Assembly: GCA_937950065.1 (NCBI GenBank)
Contig: CALFEN010000102.1
Location: 1-21,716 of the forward strand
Length of the DNA: 21,716 nucleotides
Reading direction: 5' to 3'
Source of the DNA: an uncultured bacterium
GTDB taxonomy: Bacteria > Patescibacteria > JAEDAM01 > Absconditabacterales > Absconditicoccaceae
A program made the position numbers and the translations under genes. Position 1 is the stretch's first letter. Every line of letters starts with the position of its first letter. Shown here in pieces: positions 7,578 to 15,927 of this stretch. The notes under the pieces were generated by a model. The model ran no database searches, was not told where the DNA came from, and worked only from the letters and a program-made list of their open reading frames with translations.

Positions 7578-9155
7578 CTACAGAACTCTTCTTATTTCAT
7601 CTATAGTAGTAAATCCGTTTATCATCTTAAGATAAGCATCTTCTTTCATAGTGATATAGCCATTTTGTCTTGCCATAGAATATATTTCCAGAGATGATTT
7701 TCACTCAATAATTACTTTTTTGATATCTTCATTTAGCTCAAAAAGCTCTACAGCTGCAATCCTTCATTTGTAACCATCATGCCCGCAATCATCACATCAT
7801 ACAGGGTTAGCAAATTGTCCTTCAAAATTTATCTTTTTCCTAGGAACTATATTTTTTATTGTTTTGATAGCGTGCTCTACTTCCTGTATTTCTCACATAC
7901 TTCCTGGTCTTGTAGACTTACATTTATGCAGCTTCCTCAAAAGTCTCTGCCCAATTACAAGGTTTAGTGCCGGTGCCAGCATATAAGGTTTTACTCACAG
8001 ATTTAGCAACCTGGAAACCGCTTCCACACTAGAGTTGGTATGCAATGTAGAAAGCACAAGATGTCATGTCAGAGCCGCATTTATAGCAATCTCTGCGGTC
8101 TCGCGAGATCTGATTTCTCATACCATTATCACATCAGGATCTTGCCTAAGTATGGATTTTAGACCTTCTTCATAAGTATATCATTTCTTTTCATTTATCT
8201 GAGACTGCTGCAAACCAGGGATTTCATACTCTACAGGATCTTCCAAAGTAATTATTTTTTTACTAGGATCGTTGAGATAGTGCAGCATACTGTATAGTGT
8301 TGTTGTTTTTCATGATCAAGTAGGTCATGTAAGCAATATCATTCCATAGTTTCTTTTGATATTCTCTGTAAGTATAGGCAGAGAATCATTGTCAAAACCA
8401 ATATCTGTGAATGTCATAATAGATTTGGTAGAATCCAGATACCTCATCACGATATTGTCTCATCTGAGTCAAGGCATAAAACTAACCCTGACGTCAATTT
8501 TTACTTTTTCGCCAAATTTCATAGCCTTAAAATCAAACCTTCAATCTTGAGGCATATAATCTATATTTATTCTCACTCCGGACATAAATTTTAATTTAAT
8601 AAGATATTTTCTAAATTCCTGATGAGAAAATGTAAGTACTGTTTTTAATATTCAATCCTTCCTTATTCTCATGACAACACCAAGCTCTTCCGGCTGGAAA
8701 TGCAGATCCGAAGAACCAGACTGAAAAGCAAGTTTGATAAGTTCTTCCATAAAATCTCATTCACTATATTTTTCTCTTTCATCGTAAACTTTTTTTATCA
8801 TCTCTTCTGCTTTCTGTCCCATCACAGTCTGCCTTTCAAGTACCACTCTCCTATGTTCTTGTTCCTCTTCTTGCATCCTATCATACCAGTTGATAGCTTC
8901 TTTAAAAGCCAATTCATCTGTATAATACTGTTCAAATTTATATCATTTAGCTCCGAGTTTATCCACTATCTGTGTCTTGAGATTTGGGAAAGAGTTTGTA
9001 GTAAGCAAATATATAGTTTTTTTGTGATAATCAAAAAATAATACTTGTGCTCTTTCTGCGGTAGACTTTCACAAGATTTTCAAAACTTCATAATTAGGTT
9101 TGATAGCCAATATATCTTCTTTCTCCAATATTCTCTTTGACAAGGTATTTTGCAT
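7578..9155 (-). CDS. pilB: Type IV pilus/type II secretion assembly ATPase (PilB/GspE family)
   Basis: A 525-aa hexameric secretion ATPase that powers pilin polymerisation or pseudopilus assembly at the cytoplasmic face. An N-terminal domain (about 1-130) and a helical linker precede [12 protein letters not shown] (about 146-157). The P-loop is LLTGPTGSGKTTTLYS (about 272-287), and all three of its glycines are encoded by TGA. The Asp box is [13 protein letters not shown], the Walker B region [16 protein letters not shown] (about 339-354) and the His box [12 protein letters not shown]. The C-terminal zinc region keeps CDDCG (about 452-456). The usual first Cys pair is reduced to a single Cys in LHKCKS, so metal binding may be altered. 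No pilD, pilC or pilin operon adjoins it. The anchored surface proteins at 15442-16383 are the only possible substrates seen, and this is speculative. Confidence 0.92.
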
Positions 9156-9186
9156 TATTCTTGGTATAGTATATAGTAAGTAATAT

Positions 9187-9214
9187 ATTTTACATATTTT
9201 TTTTAATTTGTCAA
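9187..9214 (-). promoter_or_regulatory. Promoter of pilB
   Basis: On the minus strand, TTGACA (9214-9209) and TAAAAT (9192-9187) are 16 bp apart, 31 bp before the ATG at 9155. The weak ribosome site AAGAA precedes the start. Confidence 0.55.
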
Positions 9215-9248
9215 AAATATTCATATTCATATTTTTTTCAAAAATCTC

Positions 9249-9277
9249 TTGACTTTTATATACAACAAAATTATATA
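9249..9277 (+). promoter_or_regulatory. Divergent promoter of the 9313-10720 operon
   Basis: TTGACT (9249-9254) and TATATA (9272-9277) are 17 bp apart, with TATAAT overlapping to 9281. The ATG lies 35 bp downstream. It is back to back with the pilB promoter. Confidence 0.5.
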
Positions 9278-9312
9278 TAATATTATTTTAGATATATTTT
9301 TGATACACTTTC

Positions 9313-9879
9313 ATGAAAATTTTACAAAAAATTTTTGATATTGCAGAATCCCCTACTATCAAATTAATAGTCTATTTTTTACTATTTTTCTTGATTACAA
9401 ATATCTTCCTTTTTGCTATACTCAAAATAAATCTTAATACAAACAATATAATTATTTTTTATATACTTTTAGTCTATCTAAATTTATATTTTTTAAAAGA
9501 CCTCCATTGAGATCCATTCTCCAAAAATTTCTCAATATTCAAAATAATTATCATGATAGCATTACTGATAATGTTAATCCGATTAAGACCCACAAACATA
9601 CATATTTATATTTGAGTGATATTGGCATATATTTTTCTAGTGTTTGAGATAAATCCCCAAATAATACTAATATTGGCTGCTGATACTTTTGTATTAGCAT
9701 TATTCAATTATTCTATCCTGTGATATAAATTCATTTGATTTTTATTCGATTATTCTTATTATTTCATATTAATATACATTATTTTATGATTAAACGATAA
9801 TATATCTTTAAAAAATATAAAAATAACAGATTTATTTAAAAAACAACTAAAACATGACAACAACGCAAAAAAATGATAA
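9313..9879 (+). CDS. Hypothetical polytopic membrane protein
   Basis: A 188-aa, very hydrophobic protein read with UGA as Gly. Five or six membrane segments can be seen: about 17-38, 42-60, 74-88, 98-112, 116-130 and 146-162. It ends in a basic, polar cytoplasmic-looking tail rich in Lys, Asp and Asn. Codon use is dominated by ATA, TTA and TTT. There is no recognised family motif. The last 26 bp overlap the start of the next gene in another frame, so the two are probably translationally coupled and may form one membrane complex. The gene ends with TGA-TAA. Under code 25 the final residue is Gly and TAA is the stop. Confidence 0.7.
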
Positions 9880-10720
9880 GAACCCACGAGTAATAAACAA
9901 AGAAAAATTATTTATATTAAGTGTATTATTAATGATATTTTTTTACATATCATTAGGAGAAACCCCTTTCTATATCAAGTTTTTTGTAATATTTTTTGTA
10001 TGAAGTTTATTTTATTTTATATGATGTCTAGTATTCAAATTTTTTAATATAAAATGATTTTTCAAATCCAAAACCTGATTATTTTATTCGTTATTTTTTA
10101 TCGTCTCAATAATTTATCTATTTAGTAATATAAAATTATCTACACTATTTTCAAAACTACAAAATCTATGAAACAATAATATATTTAGCGAAAAAGACTG
10201 AAATAATGACTTTCAATATGACCGAGATTTTATTACATGACAAGTAAGTTCGTGAAATGAAAGTTCAGATCTCACAAAAGCACTATGAACCCTCCAAAAA
10301 TCTTTGGAAAACGATAAGCTTGATACAAAACTACTAAACGAATCAGACCTGCATTTCATGCAAAATAAAATGCTGACATACAAAGACCTTATACCATTTC
10401 TAGTTAAAAAATACTATCTTTCCAGCGATAATTATGCAGACATAGAACTTTGAAGAGGCATCTCAAAGGACGACGAAGATTATAAATACTTCAAAACCGC
10501 ATATTATTTTCACATGTTTGATATAGAAATCAAAGATATCAACGAATATGCTAGATGCAAAGATCTAATGTTTTTTGTATGACAGGCTCAAAGACGAAAC
10601 CTACAATACACTAGCGTAAACGGATATGATGTATTTTGGACAGAAGCTGCCAAACAATGATTATTAGCTAAATGATGTAACCAGCAAAATAAAAATGTTG
10701 TATGAAAAGACATTCCTTAA
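9854..10720 (+). CDS. Hypothetical membrane-anchored protein, possibly SLH-like C-terminus
   Basis: A 288-aa protein with many UGA glycines. A polar N-terminus is followed by hydrophobic segments at about 19-35, 41-62 and 75-91. A Gly/Asn/Ser-rich linker follows (about 105-145), then a C-terminal folded region (about 150-288). Within it, YADIELGRGIS, a helical YKYFKTAYYFHMFDIEI and YARCKDLMFFVGQAQ have a spacing reminiscent of S-layer homology repeats (Asp-Ile/Val, helix, Gly/Phe-Asp, Tyr-x-R-x-x helix). This is a weak resemblance, not an assignment. If correct, the C-terminus would be extracytoplasmic and bind envelope polymer. It overlaps the upstream gene by 26 bp and ends shortly before the promoter of 10822. 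Confidence 0.7.
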
Positions 10721-10754
10721 AACATAATTTTCTTATAAAAAAGTTTTATAAAAA

Positions 10755-10782
10755 TTGACATAAAAAAATAAAAATCTATAAT
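10755..10782 (+). promoter_or_regulatory. Promoter of the 10822 gene
   Basis: TTGACA (10755-10760) and TATAAT (10777-10782) are consensus hexamers 16 bp apart. The leader contains TTTTTATAA (10807-10815) just before the ATG and no Shine-Dalgarno sequence. Confidence 0.7.
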
Positions 10783-10821
10783 ATAATAAAGTATAGATTT
10801 TATATATTTTTATAATAAAAA

Positions 10822-11379
10822 ATGAGTAAAGAAGGTTATAGCCAAGATTTTACAGTATTCCCTGAAAAGGGAGATACTATGACAGATAAAGAAAGAATAC
10901 AATCAAAAGAAAAAAAAGTCGGGAAAGCATTGGAATCTATTTTCAAGCATCTACAAAAAAGAGGTATTTTTAATTCTCAAGAGTACGAAGAAAAAAAAAT
11001 TACGTATAGTATACAAAAATGACATAATGAGAGTACAAAAAAAGATTTCATAAAAATTTCCATAAAAAATGGAGAAGACGAAATTTTATTTTCCAACGAG
11101 AATTGAGATATTACTGTATACTCCAACAATATAAAAATAGGAAAAATAAAAGATGGGAAACTTCATTTTTCTATAGGTATAGAAAATGCTGCAGAAACAG
11201 GTGATAACGCAATAACTTGGGCAGAGGAAGAAAAAATATTGGATAGCTTTTCCAAAATAATAAGTTCATTAGTCGATAATCTAGTAAAAGACATGACAGG
11301 AATAGACGAAAAAGAAGTAAGAGAGGCAAAAATAAAAGACGCAACCTTAAATATAATAGACTTCTGAAGAAAAAAATAG
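10822..11379 (+). CDS. Hypothetical soluble protein, possible distant paralogue of the 2150 gene
   Basis: A 185-aa soluble protein with few UGA glycines. The N-terminal 60 residues are charged and helical (DKERIQSKEKKVGKALESIF). A beta-rich centre (about 60-120) contains FIKISIKNGEDEILF, DITVYSNNIKIGKIKDG and KLHFSIGIE. A helix IISSLVDNLVKDM (about 152-164) follows, with a short charged C-terminus. The order (charged helix, beta core with Gly-x-Ile and KL-x-F, helix) and the type of promoter and leader match the gene at 2150, so distant homology is plausible but unproven. There is no signal peptide, membrane segment or catalytic motif. Confidence 0.7.
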
Positions 11380-11514
11380 TCTTTTAAAATAATTTATATA
11401 ATATTATATAACCATCTTGCTATTTCTCTTTCTATAAAAAGTAAAAACTTCAACTAAAAATAAAACATCCACAACAATTACTTTTGATTTTTTAATATTT
11501 TTTCTGGAAACAAA

Positions 11515-11536
11515 AAAACAGACAAAAGCCTGTTTT
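11515..11536. terminator. Bidirectional terminator between the 10822 gene and atpC
   Basis: AAAACAG (11515-11521) and CTGTTTT (11530-11536) form a 7-bp stem with an 8-nt loop, with A-runs before and T-rich sequence after. It sits in the 232-bp gap between converging genes and could serve both. The rest of that gap shows nothing else recognisable. Confidence 0.65.
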
Positions 11537-11611
11537 ATTGTTTTTATTTCTTAATCTTTCAAATCCAATGTTGTAATCTTAAAAAGAAATTAAATCACAC
11601 AATATGTGCCA

Positions 11612-12076
11612 CTATTTTACTATTCATTTCATCTGGTAAAGTTTAAGATCAGCATGTATTTTTTGCAAATCAAGAAGAGCTTTTTCCATATCTTCTATAC
11701 TTCCTCTGGCTTTAAGATCAGCTATTTCTTTTTCCAAATTTTCTTTATTTTTGATGAGGAGTTCTTCAGACTGCTGTGGACTTGTAGTGGCAGCAGAAGT
11801 TACTACAAGAATAGTTTCTCCATCTACAAACAAAAGTCATCTCCCTACTGACAAAACTATATCCTGATTATCATCAAACAAAAATTGTGTAGACTTCAAC
11901 ATTTTTTCTTTTTCAGTGGAATGTAATGTTATTTTTACTATTCAAGGCTTTACTACACTGGAAAGTGGTATATGTCCTGGCAGAACTCATATTTCACCAT
12001 TATCAGTAGGCATATTCACTTTCACTACTTCTCATTCAAAAATTGTTTTATCTGGAGCTGTAATTTTTAATTGCAT
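11612..12076 (-). CDS. atpC: F-type ATP synthase epsilon subunit
   Basis: A 154-aa protein read with UGA as Gly. The N-terminal beta-sandwich is typical: MQLKITAPDKTIFEGEV, VNMPTDNGEIGVLPGHIPL (about 20-38), VVKPGIVKI, then a GRGLLFVDGETILVVTSAA block (about 80-98). The C-terminal part is a two-helix region (about 103-150, EELLIKNKENLEKEIADLKA and onward). Epsilon sits on the central stalk of F1, couples rotation and can inhibit ATP hydrolysis through its C-terminal helices. It is slightly longer than the usual 130-140 aa. It is unusual that no other atp gene adjoins it: the neighbours are a small glycine-rich gene, ftsZ and ftsA. Confidence 0.9.
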
Positions 12077-12089
12077 TTTATTTTTTCAA

Positions 12090-12102
12090 AGTATTAAAAG
12101 AC
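12090..12102. repeat. Short palindrome upstream of atpC
   Basis: GACACA and TGTGTC flank a single central A, about 14 bp upstream of the atpC start, and are followed on the minus strand by TTTTAATAC. It could be a weak terminator of the 12217 gene, an operator or a hairpin in the atpC leader. The remaining sequence between 12077 and 12216 shows nothing definite. Confidence 0.4.
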
Positions 12103-12216
12103 ACAATGTGTCCAAGTATAATTCTTATACCAAAATAGGTATTTATTCAAATTATATAATTTCTTATCCGAAATATATTTTTTTTATGTGATTACAAAGT
12201 AAGAATCTCATATATT

Positions 12217-12447
12217 TTATCATTGTTGATCTCCTGCAGTTAAAGCATCCACTAATTGCTTTCAAGAATCAGCCATAACTTCTGGCAAATCTCACAAGAC
12301 TCTTTCTTCCGGTTCAAGTTCTACACTATGTCATCATTCACAAAGAGTTCAATCACCTATTCTTCTTTGTTTCAGTTCTGCTGGAGTTAATCCTGATTTT
12401 CATACTGTTGGTATTCAGGATATTCCTCATTTCATTCCTCAATTCAT
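12217..12447 (-). CDS. Small glycine-rich hypothetical protein
   Basis: A 76-aa protein, invisible in the standard code: 10 of its 15 glycines are TGA, including its last codon before TAA. The N-terminal third is MNGGMKGGISGIPTVGKSG, likely flexible. A basic helix with LTPAELKQRRIGDG follows, then CEGGHSVELEPEERVLG and an acidic C-terminal helix. There is no signal peptide, membrane segment or known motif. It lies between ftsZ and atpC on the same strand, with its own gap on both sides. A short, highly charged protein with a Gly-rich arm would suit a partner or regulatory role, but that is speculation. Confidence 0.55.
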
Positions 12448-12531
12448 CTTAATTATATCTTATTAAATAAATTCTTTATTAAAAACAGTATTACTAATAT
12501 ATTATTATACGAAATATATTACACAAAAGTT

Positions 12532-12553
12532 ATAAAAAAACATGTTTTTTTAT
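12532..12553. repeat. 22-bp perfect A/T palindrome between ftsZ and the small gene
   Basis: Seven A, then CATG, then seven T, with ATA/TAT outside, make a perfect palindrome. It resembles a weak intrinsic terminator for ftsZ transcription. A second short hairpin just after the ftsZ stop (AGTGC and GCACT around 12674-12690) could also act. The surrounding 244-bp gap (12448-12691) contains no gene, only a possible TATAAT (minus, 12509-12504) for the 12217 gene. Confidence 0.4.
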
Positions 12554-12691
12554 CGTAATACGACTTTATTATATTTATTTTACTCCACTACAGATACAAA
12601 TAATAAATTTTTTTTGCAATCCATAGAGGCAATACCCAAAAAACCTGCACATGCAAATTAATTACTGCGAATGATACAAGTGCTATTAGCA

Positions 12692-13840
12692 CTAATTTAA
12701 TTTTTTCTTTAGGAATGCTGGAGTATCATAATCTTCTTCTGACTTTGGCTTTGCTTCTGGAGTCGGTGCAGCAGATGGAGATTCTTTTGATATAGCCTTT
12801 GAGATAAAATCTTGTCCTTTATTTCTTCTAGGTCAGATTACAGAATCTCTCTGATATCCTTTCAAAATATTTTCCTGTGTACTTTCTGGGAATCCAGTAG
12901 CTATTATAGTCACTTTTACTTCGCCATCATATGTATCATCAAAAGACATTCACCAAATAATATTTGCAGCAGGATCAGCTATCTCTTCAAGAATTCTGGA
13001 CGCTTCCTGAACTTCTATAGGAGTAAGATCTTCTCATCATGTAACAGCAAATATAATATTTTTTGCTCATTCAAGATTAGCTTCTACCAATGGGTTATCT
13101 ATAGCTCTTCTAGCTGCGTCTACTGTTCTATTTTCTCATTCTCCGTATCCTATACCAAGCAAAGCTGTTCAAGAATTTTGCATAATCACTCTAATATCTG
13201 CAAAATCTATGTTGATATCTCAAGCTTTGATGATAAGGTCAGATATTCATTTTACTCATAGTAACAATATCTTGTCTATCATACTAAAAGCTTGTTTAAA
13301 TGTTGTTTTTTTATCTATAGCGTTAAATATTTTATCATTTGGAATAACAATAAGAGTATCTACACCAAGCTTCATTTTTTCAAGACCTTCTATTGCATTT
13401 TGAAATCTTTTTTGTCCTTCAAAACTAAAAGGTTTAGTAACAACTCAAACTGTAAGTATTCACATTTCTTTTGCTATCTGTGCAATAACTGGAGCAGCAC
13501 CTGTTCATGTACCTCATCACATTCATGCTGTGATAAATACCATATCAGTATCCTGAAGAAATTTTTTAATATGTTCTACATCTTCTTCTGCAGATTTCCT
13601 TCAAATTTCAGGATTAGCTCAAGCTCCTAGTCCTCTAGTAATATTCAATCATATATTGATTTTAGTAGGAGCCATAGAATTAGCCAAAGCTTGTGCGTCA
13701 GTATTTACTGCTGCAAACTCTACTCCGTCTACTCATTCAGAGATCATTCTGTTAGTAGTATTTGTTCCTCATCATCATACACCTACTACCTTTATTCTAG
13801 CTCAAGGTATAAATTCTGGGTTAATTTCTTTTATAATCAT
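12692..13840 (-). CDS. ftsZ: Cell division protein FtsZ
   Basis: A 382-aa tubulin-like GTPase that polymerises into the division ring. The G-box VVGVGGGGTNTTNRM lies at about 18-32. The family usually has N-A-V-N-R here, so the Thr-Thr pair is a local variant. AAVNTDAQAL follows, and the tubulin signature ITAGMGGGTGTGAAPV is at about 101-116, where TGA encodes many of the glycines. The T7 catalytic loop region has GDINIDFADIRVIM. A spacer rich in Ser, Pro and Glu leads to the C-terminal peptide DTPAFLKKK that binds FtsA. It starts 20 bp after the ftsA stop, so ftsA-ftsZ is one operon in the usual order. Confidence 0.97.
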
Positions 13841-13860
13841 TTTTTAAAATATATTAAGTA

Positions 13861-15042
13861 TTAAAATAAATTCTTTATAAAATCTACAATTTTTTTCATC
13901 CAATCAAATTTTAATGAAGGCAATGACCAGCTTGAACTAGCTTTCCCTGAATACTTCTTTGACCAAGTATAGATTCATATAGAGCTTATAAATTGTGGAT
14001 TTGAAGAGAAATCTCATAATTTAAGTACTTTATCTTTCCCAAGAAAAGCTGCAAATTTGAAAGTTTCTTTTGCAAGTTTATCTATATTTTTCATCTTGCT
14101 TCATCATCATACAAATATAGCTCATCAAGGCAACTTCCCGTCCTTCCCGATCTCTATCAAAACTTCATTTATCTTATTGAATATTTGCTCATATCTGGCT
14201 GCGATAATTTCTGACAAAAATCCGATATCCAAAGTTTCATCATTAGTCTTTTCACCATCTATGATTATTATTCATTTTTCTCTTTTTAGTTTCTCAGCTT
14301 CTTTTATATCTACCTGCATTCATATAGAAATATCCTTTGTAATCTCTTCTCATCACACAGGTATTACCCCATGTATCAAAGGGAATCACTCTTCATATAC
14401 TACAAAAGTGGTTTGATTATTTCAGATGTCTATAAGCAAAGTCCCCAAATCCTTATCATCTAGATCAAGACAGACTTCAGCAGCCCCTAGTATATTTGGT
14501 ATCACATCTGCTATTCATATCTCAAGTTTTTCGAAAACCTCACTTAACGAATTCCAGAATGTCTTTGGCAGCATAAACACATCTGCAACTAATTCTAATC
14601 TTTTTCATTCCATACCTAGAGGATCTTTTACTTTTATAGTATCATCTACTATCCAATGTACTGGTATGATTTTCACTGTTTCGTAATTGGCCTCAAAAGA
14701 GGTTTCATCCAAGATCTTTGAAACATGGTTAAGATCATCTTGCTCGATTTTTCTATCCAAAACTCTTTTTTGTTCTCTAACTCTCTTTACTAGCATTTCT
14801 GGATGGGATATTCAGACATACACGTCTTCAAGAAAATCTCATCAGAATTTTTTAACAAAGGAATCAAGCACAAGATTTATAGAATGAACTACCTCATCTA
14901 CTTCCAAAATCTTTCATTTTCTCATTCATTTGGTTTTGACAATTTCTTTTGCAATAACTTCTGTTCTTTCATCTTCGGTAGCTATCACTGTTCATTTCAC
15001 ATAACCATTTCCAAGATCGATTATAGACCTTATTTCACTCAT
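13861..15042 (-). CDS. ftsA: Cell division protein FtsA
   Basis: A 393-aa actin-like ATPase that tethers FtsZ to the membrane. The phosphate-1 loop SIIDLGNGYVKG lies at about 6-17. The 1C subdomain follows (about 80-165, with VYVGISHPEML). Phosphate-2 is LLIDIGNNQTTFVV (about 205-218), and the adenosine motif is GGAIFVGGGSKM (about 305-316). The C-terminal 15 residues, DWMKKIVDFIKNLF, form an amphipathic helix of the expected membrane-targeting kind. Length is close to the family norm (about 400-420). Promoter-like boxes lie about 55-80 bp upstream of the start, and three palindromes lie further upstream. The ATG at 15042 gives the expected N-terminus. Confidence 0.93.
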
Positions 15043-15095
15043 ATTGATTTTATTAAAACTAAAAAACTTAAATAACAATAAGTTTATATATTCCT

Positions 15096-15123
15096 TTTAT
15101 AATAAATACAAAATAAAAATCAA
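15096..15123 (-). promoter_or_regulatory. Candidate promoter of the ftsA-ftsZ operon
   Basis: On the minus strand, TTGATT (15123-15118) and TATAAA (15101-15096) are 16 bp apart. The first palindrome (15142-15160) lies just upstream of the -35 box, at a position where activators commonly bind. Confidence 0.45.
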
Positions 15124-15141
15124 ATCATATTTTAACTTTTT

Positions 15142-15160
15142 TGATAACCTTTAGTTATCA
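15142..15160. repeat. Operator-like palindrome, copy 1
   Basis: TGATAAC and GTTATCA arms surround five central bases. Its reverse complement contains GATAACTAAAGGTTATC, one base different from copy 3. It lies about 20 bp upstream of the ftsA -35 box, in the gene-free stretch 15043-15441. Confidence 0.6.
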
Positions 15161-15173
15161 CTAATTTTATGTC

Positions 15174-15192
15174 TTATAACTAAAAGTTATCA
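15174..15192. repeat. Operator-like palindrome, copy 2
   Basis: The core TATAACTAAAAGTTATC differs from copy 3 by one base at its edge. Its centre is 32 bp from the centre of copy 1, about three helical turns. Confidence 0.6.
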
Positions 15193-15333
15193 TACAGTAT
15201 TTTATCTTAATCTTAAAAATACTATTTAACATTTTAAGTTAAGACAAAATATTCTTTAATAAGGATTAAGGATAAAAACTCCTACTTCTCTCCGTTAAAA
15301 GGATTATAAGAAAATTAATTAAGTCTATATAAT

Positions 15334-15353
15334 ATAGATATTTTTATATCTAT
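15334..15353. repeat. 8-bp A/T hairpin downstream of the frameshifted surface-protein gene
   Basis: ATAGATAT (15334-15341) and ATATCTAT (15346-15353) flank a TTTT loop. It lies about 90 bp after the stop of the 15442 gene on that gene's strand. It has no strong T-tract, so a terminator role is only possible. Confidence 0.35.
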
Positions 15354-15393
15354 TCAAAAAAGTATATATTATCTTTGAAAAATAATTTCTTAT

Positions 15394-15412
15394 TGATAAC
15401 TAAAAGTTATCG
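15394..15412. repeat. Operator-like palindrome, copy 3
   Basis: GATAACTAAAAGTTATC at 15395-15411 is a perfect palindrome apart from its central bases. It lies 30 bp after the stop of the frameshifted gene and more than 200 bp from copies 1 and 2. Confidence 0.6.
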
Positions 15413-15441
15413 TAACGCATTAATTGTATAATCTAAATATT

Positions 15442-15898
15442 TTACCTACACTTTTTCCGGACGTGTAGAGTTGTTGATGTTCATCAAGAAGAAAGTTTAG
15501 TTGTTCATTTTAGCGTATTATCTATATAATAATCATTTAAATAATCGCTATATTTTATTCTAGAACCATCTTGTGCCCGCATATTGCTAGCCCAAAACAT
15601 ACTATTATAAGGAGAATTACTTATCTGCCATTTCCGCTCACAGCCACTATCAAAAAGTGCCGTATCGGAAGTACTTACTTCCTTCCGTTCATTTCATTGC
15701 ACCAGTCTATTTCGTTTGGCAGCAGTCAAAGTCTCACCTGCTCCGACGTAGAGTGCTACTGGACTTGTTCCATCTACTGTCAGTCAACTGGAGGAAGAAT
15801 TCCGTGCCCTGATAAGTAAATAGCCTCATCAAAGCATAGTTAATATACCAAGTCAAATAATTAATCAACTCATATAAAGTTTTAAAATCTTTTTCATT
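15442..15898 (-). pseudogene. Frameshifted anchored surface protein, near-duplicate of the 15928 gene
   Basis: The first 19 codons read MKKILKLYMSGLIIGLGIL and match the start of the intact neighbour. The frame is then lost by one extra base around 15837-15845 (a TTT/AAA run). The rest continues in the next frame as 131 codons from an internal ATG at 15837. That frame carries the end of the membrane segment, RARNSSSSGLTVDG, GETLTAAKRNRLVQ, FDSGCERKWQ and the ending TTLHVRKKCR. The first part up to RNRLVQ is almost identical to the neighbour. About 50 residues in the middle are quite different, and the last ten match again. It may be a decayed copy, a silent donor cassette, a programmed or phase-variable frameshift, or a sequencing error in a homopolymer. 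Confidence 0.7.
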
Positions 15899-15927
15899 AT
15901 CTATATATTATTTTAATAAAATATTTT

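Noticed and set aside
12812..14887. Several long + strand frames of 60-150 codons
   Set aside because: They are antisense to ftsZ and ftsA. TCA on the + strand is the complement of the UGA-Gly codons, and the Ser/His-rich products are typical shadows.
15121..15412. A CRISPR-like array from the repeated palindromes
   Set aside because: There are only three copies, one inverted and irregularly spaced, and no cas gene is nearby. Regulator sites fit better.
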